Virus record (IMG/VR): IMGVR_UViG_3300024243_000006 | Location: 85,318-149,317 of that record | DNA from: a virus | DNA: 64,000 nucleotides | Strand: one strand, 5' to 3' | Shown here: positions 1 through 9,048 of the stretch, in pieces | Position numbering within the stretch: position 1 is the first letter of the stretch | How the letters are laid out: each line of letters starts with the position of its first letter | Notes under the pieces: model-generated | Seen by the model: only the letters and a program-made list of their open reading frames with translations | Told to the model about the DNA's origin: nothing | The model's database searches: none | Position numbers and translations under genes: made by a program

Positions 1-51
1 TATCATGAAGCTCATGTGAATACCCAAATCTGGAGACTATCACATGGATAG
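1..51 (+). CDS. 3' end of an upstream gene (partial)
   Basis: Only one forward frame stays open from the window edge; the other two stop within the first 20 bases. It ends in TAG at 49-51 and overlaps the ATG of the next gene by 8 bases, as many neighbours here do. Sixteen residues are visible, ending NTQIWRLSHG, which is too little to identify a family. It could also be chance, because the piece is so short. Confidence 0.35.
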   Translation, partial: YHEAHVNTQIWRLSHG

Positions 52-994
52 AAAGATTAGAAAATCCCTTTTAGAGGACTTGATCAAAGCTGCTCAAGAG
101 ACTGATGATGATGAAGATGTAAGCTCTTTCATGGGCGATTTCCTCCCTTATGATGAGGGTCAGTTCGGAAACCATGAAGTCTTTATGGAAGACTTCACCA
201 CAAGGTTTAGGCCGAAAGATATCAATCAGGCAATCGCTATGTCTAATAATTCCAATTGGATCACGATTCCAGAGGTAGCAAGAAGAAAAGGTTTTCCTCA
301 CCTATATGTCCTTGACCCAGGAAAGGCAACTCCTTATGAAAGATACTTTGGAGTTAAGACTGAGTACGGGTATTTGGACACACCAGCTACAGCGGCGCTC
401 AGAGCAGCAGTGTTCAACCCTGGTAAGGTGCATCGTTTTGAGGCTAACCAACCAATGCTTGAGATTCCACCAGATTACTCATCTTTACCATCTGGAACAA
501 AGTTTATGATATTGGATCCGCAGGCTGAGCAGTCTGTGATTGCGAATGCTTCAAGAATTATGGAAGGTGCGCAAGGGCGACCAGAACATATCAGAAGGGT
601 TAAGATTGACGAAACTGGCGCAGGAGAGTTTACCTCTACTCATGGCGGAGACAGACCTAAGTTAACGCCAGGAATGGCAGAGAATGATCCCGAACTTGAT
701 TCTAAGCTAAAGCATCTTGACACCGCAATCGATCGTTTCTATAAGGAAGATAAGGACGGTGGGATGCAACTTCGAAGGCTGCACTCTACAGTTGCAAGAT
801 TGAGACAAATCCTCGATTCGAAAATTGATGGTTTGGTGTCAGAACAAAGGGATAAGAATAGGGCTTTGAGATTCGAATTCAAGAAAGAAGAGTATGATGA
901 TCTAATTAAGCAAGCGCTTCTAAGAATCATTATCGCAGAGCTTACAGGCGAAGGTTCGCCATTCGAGGGGACAGACCTCGGATTGCTTCAATGA
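44..994 (+). CDS. Hypothetical protein, 316 aa
   Basis: I do not recognise this protein. It is soluble, with no signal peptide or membrane segment. An acidic stretch near residue 20 (TDDDEDV) is followed by a mixed alpha/beta-looking middle, and from about residue 215 it looks helical and charged, which could support a coiled coil. The ATG at 44 follows a GGAG at about 31-34 with normal spacing. Its stop overlaps the next ATG in an ATGA junction, so the two are probably translationally coupled. Its position before a phosphoesterase and a methyltransferase gives no clear role. Confidence 0.8.
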   Translation: MDRKIRKSLLEDLIKAAQETDDDEDVSSFMGDFLPYDEGQFGNHEVFMEDFTTRFRPKDINQAIAMSNNSNWITIPEVARRKGFPHLYVLDPGKATPYERYFGVKTEYGYLDTPATAALRAAVFNPGKVHRFEANQPMLEIPPDYSSLPSGTKFMILDPQAEQSVIANASRIMEGAQGRPEHIRRVKIDETGAGEFTSTHGGDRPKLTPGMAENDPELDSKLKHLDTAIDRFYKEDKDGGMQLRRLHSTVARLRQILDSKIDGLVSEQRDKNRALRFEFKKEEYDDLIKQALLRIIIAELTGEGSPFEGTDLGLLQ

Positions 995-1335
995 ACATAG
1001 AGTTTGAAAAAGATGAAATGATGATAGTGGATGGTCACAGTAAAACCGTTGATGGTTATGTTGTAAAGGACTTTCCAGTATTCGGAATAGCTAAATACAA
1101 GTTAAAAGACTCGGGAGCCCAGCCTAATTGGCAATGGAGCATTATCCATATCCCGTCAGAAGATATCTTTTCGGATATCTTCAGAACCAAGAAGAGTGCG
1201 GAGGAATGGCTGGACATTTTCTTGGAGGAAACTCAAGGACCAAAACAAATTCTGCTTACGGTCCCTGGTGTAAGATTGATTAGAATTGATTTTGCAGAAG
1301 AGATTAGGACAACATTCGCAGAATGGAATAGATAG
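991..1335 (+). CDS. Hypothetical protein, 114 aa
   Basis: This small soluble protein matches no family I know. It starts in an ATGA overlap with the preceding gene and ends 10 bases before the phosphoesterase gene. The sequence alternates hydrophobic and charged residues, as in a compact alpha/beta domain. A central SAEEWLDIFLEE helix is likely. No catalytic motif, cysteine pair or membrane segment is visible. The gene is supported by position, spacing and codon use like its neighbours. Confidence 0.75.
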   Translation: MNIEFEKDEMMIVDGHSKTVDGYVVKDFPVFGIAKYKLKDSGAQPNWQWSIIHIPSEDIFSDIFRTKKSAEEWLDIFLEETQGPKQILLTVPGVRLIRIDFAEEIRTTFAEWNR

Positions 1336-1345
1336 GGACAAATAA

Positions 1346-2050
1346 ATGAAGAGAGTCGTCATATCCGACATTCACATTGGCAGCCAATATTTTAAGGCGG
1401 TTGAGCTTTTGCGTTTTTTAAGTGAAGTCGAATATGATGAGTTAATTTTAGCAGGGGACATTATTGATTTCATCAAGGTCCCTGAGTTTACTGACCGTGC
1501 TTTAGCAATCGCACGCACAGTTGATTACTCAAAGACTATCATTTATGTTGTTGGAAATCACGATACCCCGCTCAGAGGGTTTATTGGCAAAGAATTCTTC
1601 GGCATCAAATTTGTTGACAAATATGAATTTGAAGAAGGCGGAAGAAAGTTTAGGGTTGAGCATGGGGATGCCTACGATCATCCTATTCTTCAGAACAAAA
1701 TATTTATGACGCTACTGTCTATCGTTCACGATGCGATTGAAAAGATCACAGAGTTCGATATAACTACTTGGTGGTCAGATTACAAGATTAAAAAGAGAAA
1801 GCTACGACGTATCTGGGATATTTTGAAAAAGAATAAAGACGTTGACGTATTTATAATGGGGCATTCGCACCATCCAGAGTTTGTAATTTGGGGACTTCCT
1901 GATAAGGATGATATTTCTATCAAGACTTATGTAAACACTGGAGATTGGGTCTCGCATCAGACCTATGTTGAAATCATTGACGGAATTGTGAGGTTGAAAG
2001 ATTATGGAGCAGGAAACACTGATATTGGATCGGACGAATTTACCGATTAA
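1346..2050 (+). CDS. Calcineurin-like metallophosphoesterase (LpxH-like)
   Basis: All metal-binding blocks of the calcineurin-like phosphoesterase fold are visible in order: SDIHIGS near the N-terminus, GDIIDF, VGNHD, a central EHGD, and GHSHHPE near the C-terminus. These give the Asp, His and Asn ligands for a two-metal centre. At 234 residues, with an EHGDAYDH block, it most resembles the LpxH/YbbF-type UDP-2,3-diacylglucosamine hydrolase group. Phage members of this fold may hydrolyse other phosphodiesters or nucleotides, so the substrate is open. The last 47 bases overlap the downstream methyltransferase gene in another frame. Confidence 0.88.
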   Translation: MKRVVISDIHIGSQYFKAVELLRFLSEVEYDELILAGDIIDFIKVPEFTDRALAIARTVDYSKTIIYVVGNHDTPLRGFIGKEFFGIKFVDKYEFEEGGRKFRVEHGDAYDHPILQNKIFMTLLSIVHDAIEKITEFDITTWWSDYKIKKRKLRRIWDILKKNKDVDVFIMGHSHHPEFVIWGLPDKDDISIKTYVNTGDWVSHQTYVEIIDGIVRLKDYGAGNTDIGSDEFTD

Positions 2051-2693
2051 CGAGTGGCTTAATTACATAGACAGTGAGGGCTGCGGATTAGATTTAGTCA
2101 TTACCGACCCTCCATATCCATTCGATAACAAAAATGGCTCAGGGAGACACTCCTATCATGAAGGTGCCGACCTCATGTATCATAGGATGGACTGGAAGGA
2201 ACTTCAGAGTGTTTTTGTCAAGATTAAAGATTTAATGAATGATGGTGGAAGAATCTATGTTTTCTCCAATCGTGATGGATATGAAAAGACGAAACAGCTC
2301 ATGCTCGATGCAGGCTATCGTTACCTTAATACTATCGTTTGGGATAAAGAAAGGTTTGGTGGCGGGTATCACTGGAGGAATTCAGTCGAGTACATCCATT
2401 ATTTCTGCAAGCCAAAGAAGCCAGCAGTCCTTGTCAAAGGTGCTCGCAATGTGTTTGAGTATAAGAAGCCTACAAAGAAGTGTGCTATTCCTGAGATTGG
2501 TTATGACCCAGCGTCCAATGACTCTCCGAAGCCTCACGAAATATGGAGAGACATCATATTGCATGGCGGAGCAGAGGGTGATGTAGTAGCAGACCCATTT
2601 GCCGGCTCTGACCCATTGTCAGCAGCACTACTTTTGAACGACGAACTTGCAGAGAAGGTAAGTAGAGCATATACAAATTCTTTTGATGTTTAA
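2004..2693 (+). CDS. DNA methyltransferase, DPPY type (beta order)
   Basis: Motif IV, TDPPYPF, lies near residue 35 and the S-adenosylmethionine-binding motif I, DPFAGSDPLSAALL, near residue 200. Motif IV before motif I is the order of beta-class amino-methyltransferases, which modify adenine N6 or cytosine N4. The central part (residues 60-170) would hold the target-recognition region. No partner restriction enzyme is next to it, so it is probably an orphan enzyme for self-protection or regulation. The ATG at 2004 lies inside the phosphoesterase gene, behind a GAGGTTGAAAG stretch. Target sequence and base cannot be read from the protein. Confidence 0.9.
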   Translation: MEQETLILDRTNLPINEWLNYIDSEGCGLDLVITDPPYPFDNKNGSGRHSYHEGADLMYHRMDWKELQSVFVKIKDLMNDGGRIYVFSNRDGYEKTKQLMLDAGYRYLNTIVWDKERFGGGYHWRNSVEYIHYFCKPKKPAVLVKGARNVFEYKKPTKKCAIPEIGYDPASNDSPKPHEIWRDIILHGGAEGDVVADPFAGSDPLSAALLLNDELAEKVSRAYTNSFDV

Positions 2694-2759
2694 ATAGTTT
2701 TTAATCTACCCGAAACGTAAAAATGGTTGGAACCTTTTATGTTCTATGGAGATTAAAAC

Positions 2760-4361
2760 ATGGGAAAAGTTGTAAAGATTGGACCTGAAGCAAGAAAAGA
2801 AATGCTTCAAGGTGTAGATATTTTAGCAAACGCCGTTAAGGCCACTCTTGGTCCGCGAGGAAGAAACGTTGCTATCGAAAGGGAATGGGGTCACCCGCTT
2901 ATTACAAAAGATGGTGTGACTGTAGCTCGACAGATCAGATTGGATGATAGAATTCAGAACATGGGAGCACAGTTGGTGCGTTCGGTTGCAGCCGCAGCAA
3001 ATAGCGCGGCAGGAGACGGGACAACAACTGCAACTGTTCTCGCTCAGGCAATCTACTCCAAAGGCTTAGTTCTTGTAGACGAAGAGGGACTCAACCCTGT
3101 TCTTCTTAGACGCGGCATTGACCTTGCTGTGACAAAACTTTCAAGTAGACTGAAGGGCTTATCTGCATCTGTAAGCGATGAAGCAAGCATGAGAAGTGTT
3201 GCTGTAATCTCTGCAAATAATGATAAGGTTCTCGGTGCCAAAATCGCAGAAGCTATCGCGGCAGTTGGTCAGCACGGAGTCATTTCCGTTGAGGAAGCGA
3301 CTGGAAGATCAACTGAGGTGTTCTACTCGGAAGGTATCAAGCTCGATAAGGGATGGACCTCTGAGCATTTCGTGACAAATTCTGCAAGATTTACGGCAGA
3401 ATTTGATGATTGTCTTATATTTCCTTATGATGGGGCGATTTCCAGCATCACTGATGTAAGGGAAATTTTTGAGGAATTAGCCGAGCAATCCAAACCCGTT
3501 CTTTTGGTTGTAAAGCAGATCACAGATGAAGCTATTGCTCATCTTGTCTACAACAAGATTCAGGGAAATATTAGAATCGCGGTAGTTCGTTCTCCTGGGT
3601 TTGGTGATTCGAGACGTGCATTCCTCGAAGACCTTGCCATTGTTTCTGGCGGAAAGATGTTCTGTGATAATGACGGAATCGGTCTTGACGGAGCAACAGT
3701 TGCTGATCTTGGGACCGCACGCAGGGTCATCGTAAGCCAGAACAGCACAACTATAATTGAAGGTGGGGCAGATCCCAAAGATGTTGAGGCGAGAGCCATT
3801 CAGATTAAAGAGCAGCTTACTGCTGGTGGTCAACATGATTATCAGCTTGAGATTCTAAAAAGCAGACTTGCAAGAATCACTGGCTCGGCAGCGATTTTTA
3901 AGGTCGGCGGAAAATCTGAAGCTGAAATGAGAGAGAGAAAGGACAGAGTGGAAGATGCTATCAACGCTGTACGTTCAGCGCTTGAAGAAGGTGTAGTTCC
4001 CGGTGGTGGCTCCGCACTAATTCATGCCCTTCCAGTCCTTGACGAGATTGAGACAGATGGCCTTCTTCCTGAAGAGGTGGCCGGCATTGGAATTATCAGA
4101 GAGGCAGTTAAGGCCCCATTTTATCAGATTCTTGATAACGCCGGAGTCACTGGTGCTGATGATTTTGTTGAGCAGATTTTGAATTCTGATGAGCCAAGCG
4201 GTTATGATGCTCTTAATCTTGAGTTTGTAACTAACATGTTAGACAATGGGATTATGGATCCTTGTAAAGTTGTAAGAAGCTCTTTGGAGCATGCTGCATC
4301 AGCCAGTGGAACACTGCTGACGACAGAGGTTGCAATTTACGAAACTGAAACGGAGAGATAA
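2760..4361 (+). CDS. groEL: GroEL-like chaperonin 1 (Hsp60)
   Basis: This is a full-length group I chaperonin of 533 residues (E. coli GroEL has 548). The nucleotide-pocket blocks are intact: [33 protein letters not shown] near residue 85, and KDRVEDAINAV with GVVPGGGSAL near residue 400. It should be an active folding ATPase. It lacks the Gly-Gly-Met-rich tail of bacterial GroEL and ends in an acidic TETER. No GroES gene is recognised in the window. The preceding gap (2694-2759) contains an AT-rich stretch and GGAG before the ATG. A second, divergent copy lies at 47560. Confidence 0.96.
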   Translation: MGKVVKIGPEARKEMLQGVDILANAVKATLGPRGRNVAIEREWGHPLITKDGVTVARQIRLDDRIQNMGAQLVRSVAAAANSAAGDGTTTATVLAQAIYSKGLVLVDEEGLNPVLLRRGIDLAVTKLSSRLKGLSASVSDEASMRSVAVISANNDKVLGAKIAEAIAAVGQHGVISVEEATGRSTEVFYSEGIKLDKGWTSEHFVTNSARFTAEFDDCLIFPYDGAISSITDVREIFEELAEQSKPVLLVVKQITDEAIAHLVYNKIQGNIRIAVVRSPGFGDSRRAFLEDLAIVSGGKMFCDNDGIGLDGATVADLGTARRVIVSQNSTTIIEGGADPKDVEARAIQIKEQLTAGGQHDYQLEILKSRLARITGSAAIFKVGGKSEAEMRERKDRVEDAINAVRSALEEGVVPGGGSALIHALPVLDEIETDGLLPEEVAGIGIIREAVKAPFYQILDNAGVTGADDFVEQILNSDEPSGYDALNLEFVTNMLDNGIMDPCKVVRSSLEHAASASGTLLTTEVAIYETETER

Positions 4362-4645
4362 TGGATGATTTTTTGCTGGTCAATGCAGGACTCAATCTTC
4401 AGAAGTTCGAGAACAATAAGCATTTCTCATTGGAAGAGCACCCTGAGATTATGGAAGCACTTAATGTATTTCCAAATGGGGAGATTTGCGGAATTCGACT
4501 TGAAGCAATCGAAGAGGTCTTAAACGACACAGAAGTTGACAACATTCGCAATGAACTCAAGGCAGCCCCAAAGCATGTAGAGATTAGATCAGCAAGAGAT
4601 TTCTTAAAGGTCATAGCATACTACATTGATATTGAAGAATATTGA
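4361..4645 (+). CDS. Hypothetical protein coupled to GroEL 1, 94 aa
   Basis: The ATG overlaps the last base of the chaperonin stop codon (TAATG), so translation is probably coupled. The 94-residue length is close to that of GroES, but I see no GroES mobile loop and no beta-barrel pattern. Instead it looks helical and acidic (LEAIEEVLNDTEVDNIRNEL). A role as chaperonin partner or substrate is only suggested by position. A strong terminator hairpin follows 16 bases after the stop. Confidence 0.75.
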   Translation: MDDFLLVNAGLNLQKFENNKHFSLEEHPEIMEALNVFPNGEICGIRLEAIEEVLNDTEVDNIRNELKAAPKHVEIRSARDFLKVIAYYIDIEEY

Positions 4646-4661
4646 CCTTAGCAAATAGTTC

Positions 4662-4695
4662 AAAAGCCTGATAGCAATTTAGCTGTCGGGCTTTT
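4662..4695 (+). terminator. Hairpin terminator after the chaperonin unit
   Basis: AAAAGCCTGATAGC is followed after six bases by GCTGTCGGGCTTTT, giving a 14-base stem with two G-U pairs that ends in a T-rich stretch. This has the form of an intrinsic terminator and sits just after the 94-residue gene, closing the methyltransferase-groEL transcription unit. Confidence 0.85.
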
Positions 4696-4719
4696 GTCAT
4701 TTCTAATAATATAGTTTGT

Positions 4720-6294
4720 TTGATTGAGGTGAACGTGCGTAAGCTTGCAGACTTAGAAGTTACAGAGAAGACAGATCCTGCTACCGGAAATAAAATCCGT
4801 ATTAGCACGACTGCTCGTCTTGCGTTGAGAATTATGTTTCCAAAGTTTACTGAAGAAAGGAATGCGAGACTAAATGATCGAATGGCATTCATGTTCAGTA
4901 ATTCAGCAGGCAACGTTGTTCACCGTTTCAAATTAGGGAACAAAGATACCGGAGCATGGCGCCCAGCGGAACCAGATTCTGGTGAACAGAATAATAGAGA
5001 AGTTGCTGAAATTAGGTCAGGCCCAGGCGGAGACTTTTTCTTCATTTCTGCTATTAGGCAGGGATACATTGATATCTTAACATTACAAGATAATTGGAAG
5101 CAGGGAAAGCCTAATCAAGGTGGATCAAAAGGTGCTGGCGCAGGAGCCGGTGATGGAGATGTATCTTTGGCGAGTCTGAATATCGACATGAGTATATTCG
5201 GAGCTACTAATAAAACGAATTTGGACAGAAACAGGAGACATAACATGTCAGCATTGCGCATTCTTGCAGATTTAGCAAACAAGTTGGACAGTTTTGGTGA
5301 GACCAAGGCTGCTGATGAAGTAACCAAGATGATAGAGAAGAGAGCTAGGTGGCCTTTTGGAAAGGCGGACGAAGAGGAAGAATTTCCTGCTGCCCCTCCA
5401 GTCCCTAAGCCTCCTGTGTCTCCACAGTCTTCTCCATTTTTAAGAGGAACAATTCCTCCTGCGCCGCCTATGAACCCTGTTGTTACGACCAGTCCGGAAG
5501 GTTTCAGCGATGCTCCAGTTGCTGAACCAGCAGAGTCAAGAGTAGTTGGAAAGCTTGGTCCGATTAGGCCAGACAAAGATCCTTACTCTTACGAATTCCT
5601 TCCTTCCGAAGGTGTCTTCAGAGTTTCCAGCTACACTTATGGGCCAGGAGCGGCCCCTAACCCAAGGGCAGAGAGAGCCGTTGGCGCACATATTACAAGA
5701 GAAAATGCAAGAGCTTGGGCTGTATTGTCCGAGTATGTTCCAGAAGGGGACAAGTCCCCTTCCGAAGGGAGACATCTTCTCACAGAGTCTACAGGTGATC
5801 CTGCAAGAGACTGGAAAGAAGCACAGCTTCAGTTTGCTGGCTGGGTTAACTCAGGACACTTTGGTACTGAACTTCAGAAGAAGTTTAGACTTGCAGACCC
5901 GGGTATGCCAATGCGTCAGCTTATGGATGCAGAGCTTTCTCCAGAGAGTGCGGGATTCCTTGTTGAAAGGTTTGAGGCAATGATTGCTGGAAATGTTCTT
6001 TCGGATCTAAAAGATCCTGAGACTCTCCTCAGATATGCTCTTGAGCTTCAGAACTATGCTCATCTTGCTAACAGGGCAAGGGCAGTAGGTCAGCAGTCAA
6101 TGAGAGAATCTGAGACGGTCATGTCTCCGGGTGGATACCCATCATCATACCCATCATCATCAGAGGCTGAAGATTTCACACTGGCATCTATGGACTCAAT
6201 AGAGGATATAAGAAAGAAGGCATCTGCTAACGTAGATAGGCTTGCAGCACTTTTCACAGTCCCAGGTGGAAGCGGTCCTTTCGGAAGGGACTGA
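4720..6294 (+). CDS. Probable virion protein, 524 aa, with internal start
   Basis: The frame opens with TTG at 4720; a GTG at 4735, directly behind GAGGTG, is a good alternative start. The protein has an N-terminal domain, a Gly-rich linker near residue 140, a helix block LADLANKLDSFG at 180, a Pro-rich linker (PAAPPVPKPPVSP) near 225, and a C-terminal helical domain. Such linkers are common in phage structural proteins, but I recognise no family. An ATG at 5245 behind AGGAGA (5233-5238) could start a second, 349-residue product at the helix block. The following gene has the same arrangement. Confidence 0.72.
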   Translation: MIEVNVRKLADLEVTEKTDPATGNKIRISTTARLALRIMFPKFTEERNARLNDRMAFMFSNSAGNVVHRFKLGNKDTGAWRPAEPDSGEQNNREVAEIRSGPGGDFFFISAIRQGYIDILTLQDNWKQGKPNQGGSKGAGAGAGDGDVSLASLNIDMSIFGATNKTNLDRNRRHNMSALRILADLANKLDSFGETKAADEVTKMIEKRARWPFGKADEEEEFPAAPPVPKPPVSPQSSPFLRGTIPPAPPMNPVVTTSPEGFSDAPVAEPAESRVVGKLGPIRPDKDPYSYEFLPSEGVFRVSSYTYGPGAAPNPRAERAVGAHITRENARAWAVLSEYVPEGDKSPSEGRHLLTESTGDPARDWKEAQLQFAGWVNSGHFGTELQKKFRLADPGMPMRQLMDAELSPESAGFLVERFEAMIAGNVLSDLKDPETLLRYALELQNYAHLANRARAVGQQSMRESETVMSPGGYPSSYPSSSEAEDFTLASMDSIEDIRKKASANVDRLAALFTVPGGSGPFGRD

Positions 6295-7871
6295 TGGAGA
6301 AAAAGACGCCGGGGTTTTCATTAGATGATTTAGTTCCATCTGAAGAAGCTGCGTCAGGCATGCACGTTCCTGTAGGGGAGATGATGTTTGCAATCCCGAA
6401 TAAAGCAGATGATGAAGAGATTGAGGAGGAAGGTATGGAAAAGGAAGCCTTAGGCTTGACCAGTATGCCTCAATCTTTATATGGCGGCGAAGTTCTTGAC
6501 CTGCCAGGAAGTCCTCAGCCTTCTGGACTCAGCAGAGAACAGGGCGAGGATGAAGAGACTGAATTTTTTGGAGCTAAAGAGGAGGGCGTAGATCTTCCTC
6601 CAGAACATTACAAAACTCAGAAGAAACAGGGAATCTCAGAAGATGATGAAACAGATGAAGAATTCTTTGACTTCTTATTTACTAACAAAAGTCACAACTT
6701 CCTGAGAGAGGAATCAAACATGAGACACTTAATTGAGAAATTAGCCGAAGGGTTAGATAAGGTTGGAGAAAAGGACGCAGCACTTGTTGCATTGGCACTT
6801 ACCGACGATAGAATAAACTATTCGGAGTCTGTAAAACCTCCTGCACCTGATAATTCTGCCCCTGATTCGAGAAAAGATGAAATCTATAAAAAATTAGTAT
6901 ATGATTTTGGGATGATTACAGATTGGCTTTATCGCCCAGACGGTGAATTTACACCCAACAAATTAGAGAAAATGTGGGAAATGCTCAAGCAGCGCAAGCC
7001 TGCGCTGAGTGATGACAGAAAAGCGGAATTTATGAGTCTTGCAAAAGAGTGGGGGATGCAAGATCGTTATGGGGAAAGTTCTGCGGAAGAAGTTTCGACC
7101 GGCGAAGGAGTGCTTGCAAAGCCAGCAGAGCAGCCGTCTGGCGGAGTAACTCCGGTAGCTAAGCCAAGATCCGGCTGGGAAGGTTACTTCGCAAATGGTG
7201 GACCAAAAGGCATGAAAGCCGCCTGGGAAGCATGGGTGGCAGCCAACCCTAATCAGGGATATGATGCGTCTTTCTTGTCATGGGTTAAGTGGTACAGGAA
7301 GCAGGTTACAGATAGAACCATTCCGTCTGGAGGTAATGTAGATGCTGTTCTTAGACTATTAGGAGGGGCTGCTCCCGCAGCGCCAGCCGCAAAAACAGAT
7401 GAGGCAGCTAAGCCTGCTGAGGATACTGAGCCACCTATTGCAGAAGAGGGTAAGCCTCCAAGAGAGGCAATGGAAGAATACTTCAGAGCTATTTCTTCTA
7501 AGACAAGAGAAGCGAGAATCGCAGGTCCGTTAAGACTAAGAAACGCAAGAGTCAGAAGAAGAATCAGAAGACTCGGAGATCCAGCAGCGGCAGTAGAAGC
7601 TGTTCTCTCTTTCAGAGGCGGAGGCGATGTTGAGAAGGGTCTTGCGCTTTATGATAGTTATGATCAGACACAGACACCTGAAGGAACAGAAGAGCGCGGT
7701 GGCAAAACCGTATCAACCTACAAGATGTCTGAGTTCCAAAACAAGGCAGTCAGTGATATCCTTACTCTGAAAGTAAGGGATTATAGAGCTGGCAGAGGAC
7801 GTACCAGAAGAAGCGTGGCTTTTGAGGACAGACAAGATCAGCTTCTAAAGATGGCAGCAGAAAATTCCTAA
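6294..7871 (+). CDS. Probable virion protein, 525 aa, with internal start
   Basis: It overlaps the previous gene by one base (TGATG). The first 140 residues are acidic and of low complexity. An ATG at 6720 behind AGAGG then begins a helix block, HLIEKLAEGLDKVGEKDAAL, that resembles the one in the previous protein. A Trp/Tyr-rich block near residues 295-345 (GWEGYF, AWEAWV, FLSWVKWYRKQ) resembles the N-terminus of the peptidase at 58926. Ala/Pro linkers and a strongly basic C-terminus (RVRRRIRRLG, GRGRTRRS) follow and could contact DNA. The function is unknown; a virion or internal-head protein is my inference. Confidence 0.72.
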   Translation: MEKKTPGFSLDDLVPSEEAASGMHVPVGEMMFAIPNKADDEEIEEEGMEKEALGLTSMPQSLYGGEVLDLPGSPQPSGLSREQGEDEETEFFGAKEEGVDLPPEHYKTQKKQGISEDDETDEEFFDFLFTNKSHNFLREESNMRHLIEKLAEGLDKVGEKDAALVALALTDDRINYSESVKPPAPDNSAPDSRKDEIYKKLVYDFGMITDWLYRPDGEFTPNKLEKMWEMLKQRKPALSDDRKAEFMSLAKEWGMQDRYGESSAEEVSTGEGVLAKPAEQPSGGVTPVAKPRSGWEGYFANGGPKGMKAAWEAWVAANPNQGYDASFLSWVKWYRKQVTDRTIPSGGNVDAVLRLLGGAAPAAPAAKTDEAAKPAEDTEPPIAEEGKPPREAMEEYFRAISSKTREARIAGPLRLRNARVRRRIRRLGDPAAAVEAVLSFRGGGDVEKGLALYDSYDQTQTPEGTEERGGKTVSTYKMSEFQNKAVSDILTLKVRDYRAGRGRTRRSVAFEDRQDQLLKMAAENS

Positions 7872-7891
7872 GCCAATTTAGAATGGAGCAG

Positions 7892-7920
7892 AAACAAGGA
7901 GGGCTTAGCCTTCCTTGTTT
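7892..7920 (+). terminator. Hairpin terminator
   Basis: AAACAAGGA(G) and (T)TCCTTGTTT form a 9-10 base stem around a GGCTTAGCC loop that can itself pair further. It begins about 20 bases after the stop of the 525-residue gene and ends in a T-rich run. It separates the structural pair from the nucleotide-metabolism unit. Confidence 0.8.
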
Positions 7921-7933
7921 GCGTTAGAGCATA

Positions 7934-7964
7934 TTTTTCCAAATTTCCCACAGGGTGGTATAAG
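7934..7964 (+). promoter_or_regulatory. Recurring promoter-like element, copy A
   Basis: A T-rich tract is followed by AAATTTCCCACA and, after six bases, GTATAAG. The 24-base core (7941-7964) matches a site at 21552-21575 at 21 of 24 positions and a site at 12823-12846 more loosely. It lies between a terminator and the purA gene, where a promoter is expected. TATAAG would serve as a -10 box, with the start a few bases downstream. Whether host or phage sigma reads it is unknown. Confidence 0.6.
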
Positions 7965-8037
7965 GGAGCATGTCCGTAGCTCTTAGTAGTTGCCTTGTAT
8001 TCGCTTCGGTACTATTATCGCTCATGGAGGAATTTAC

Positions 8038-9048
8038 ATGTTGTTATCCGCAGATGTTGTAGTGGGGCTCGCTTGGGGCGATGAAGCAAAAGGAAAGATC
8101 ACCTCAGCCTTGGCAGCTACAGGGCAGTACGACGCCGTGGCTCGCTGGGCCGGAGGCAATAACGCAGGCCATACGGTCTACGTCAATGGCGAAAAATACA
8201 AAACACACCTTGTTCCAAGCGGCGTATTCCACGGAATGCTTTCCATCGTTGGTCCCGGCTGTGTATTGCATCCAGAAGAATTTGAAAAAGAATTGGCTTA
8301 CCTCGCAGGACACGGATTCGATACCTCTCTTGTGAAGGTATCTCCGAATTGCCACATTGTTCAAGACGAGCATATTGAGTTTGACAAGCAGAACCTTGCA
8401 AAGAAGCTTGGCACAACCTCAAAAGGTATTGCACCGAGTTACGCAGCTAAGGCGGCAAGAACAGGTCTTCTTGCCAAAGACTATTACGAAGGCAGTGACA
8501 TCCTATGGGACGGTCAGCTTAGCGGTGTATTATTGTGTGAAGGAGCGCAGGGGGCTTGGTTAGATATTGATCACGGGAATTATCCCTATGTGACCTCAAG
8601 CATTACACTTGCCTATGGAGCTTGCAGTATAGGCTTCGCACCACAGCTCATTAAGAGCATCTGGGGCGCTGCCAAAATTTATGACACAAGAAGCGGAGAA
8701 GATCCTATTTTTCCTGCGTCACTACTTGATGACCCTATGCTGTCAAAGGTTGGGGAAATTGGGGCCGAATATGGTGTGACCACAGGGCGCAGAAGAAAGG
8801 TAAATTGGCTTGATGTTGATATGCTGATTAAGTCTATCAATTTGACTGGATGCACACACGTTGTTGTTAGCAAATGTGATGTATTGGAAGAGGCCGGAGT
8901 TTACAGGATGTATTGTAGAGGGATTCAGAACGAGCTTTCTGAGTTCGAAAGCATTACCGATATGACCGGAGTGCTGGAGACTCTTCTTAGAAAGAATTGT
9001 TCCCTTCTCAAGAGAGTGATCTTTTCCTCTTCACCGGAGAATATATGA
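8038..9048 (+). CDS. purA: Adenylosuccinate synthetase (PurA family)
   Basis: PurA joins IMP and aspartate using GTP to make adenylosuccinate, the first step from IMP to AMP. The P-loop-like WGDEAKGK (residues 13-20) with the catalytic Asp15, NNAGHT with His45, EGAQGAWLDIDHG, YPYVTSS and TTGRRRKVNW are all present. At 336 residues it is shorter than E. coli PurA (432) and near the size of archaeal PurA and of phage PurZ, which acts on dGMP. The catalytic Asp is retained, which favours a PurA-like reaction, but SGEDPIFP replaces the usual VGAGPFPT, so the substrate deserves a test. ATG 8038 is chosen because GGAGG lies at 8026-8030; a frame start at 7990 has no ribosome site. Confidence 0.92.
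   Translation: MLLSADVVVGLAWGDEAKGKITSALAATGQYDAVARWAGGNNAGHTVYVNGEKYKTHLVPSGVFHGMLSIVGPGCVLHPEEFEKELAYLAGHGFDTSLVKVSPNCHIVQDEHIEFDKQNLAKKLGTTSKGIAPSYAAKAARTGLLAKDYYEGSDILWDGQLSGVLLCEGAQGAWLDIDHGNYPYVTSSITLAYGACSIGFAPQLIKSIWGAAKIYDTRSGEDPIFPASLLDDPMLSKVGEIGAEYGVTTGRRRKVNWLDVDMLIKSINLTGCTHVVVSKCDVLEEAGVYRMYCRGIQNELSEFESITDMTGVLETLLRKNCSLLKRVIFSSSPENI

Noticed and set aside
3477-3836. A 119-residue open frame on the - strand inside groEL 1
   Set aside because: It is antisense to a clearly functional chaperonin and has no start signals.
4361-4645. Possible GroES co-chaperonin downstream of GroEL 1
   Set aside because: The size fits, but the sequence is acidic and helical, with no mobile loop or beta-barrel pattern.
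5115-5576. A 153-residue open frame on the - strand
   Set aside because: It lies fully inside the + strand 524-residue gene; composition (Pro, Gly, Ser) mirrors the coding strand linker, and no ribosome site is present.
7990-8037. Upstream extension of purA by 16 codons
   Set aside because: No ribosome site precedes it, while ATG 8038 has GGAGG and fits the family N-terminus.
8997-9044. Upstream extension of the DHH gene
   Set aside because: It overlaps purA; ATG 9045 has a ribosome site and the DHH family N-terminus.
8038-9048. Direct naming of the PurA-like gene as PurZ (2-aminoadenine synthesis)
   Set aside because: The catalytic Asp of PurA is retained and neither MazZ nor a PolA-type polymerase is visible; kept only as a hypothesis.
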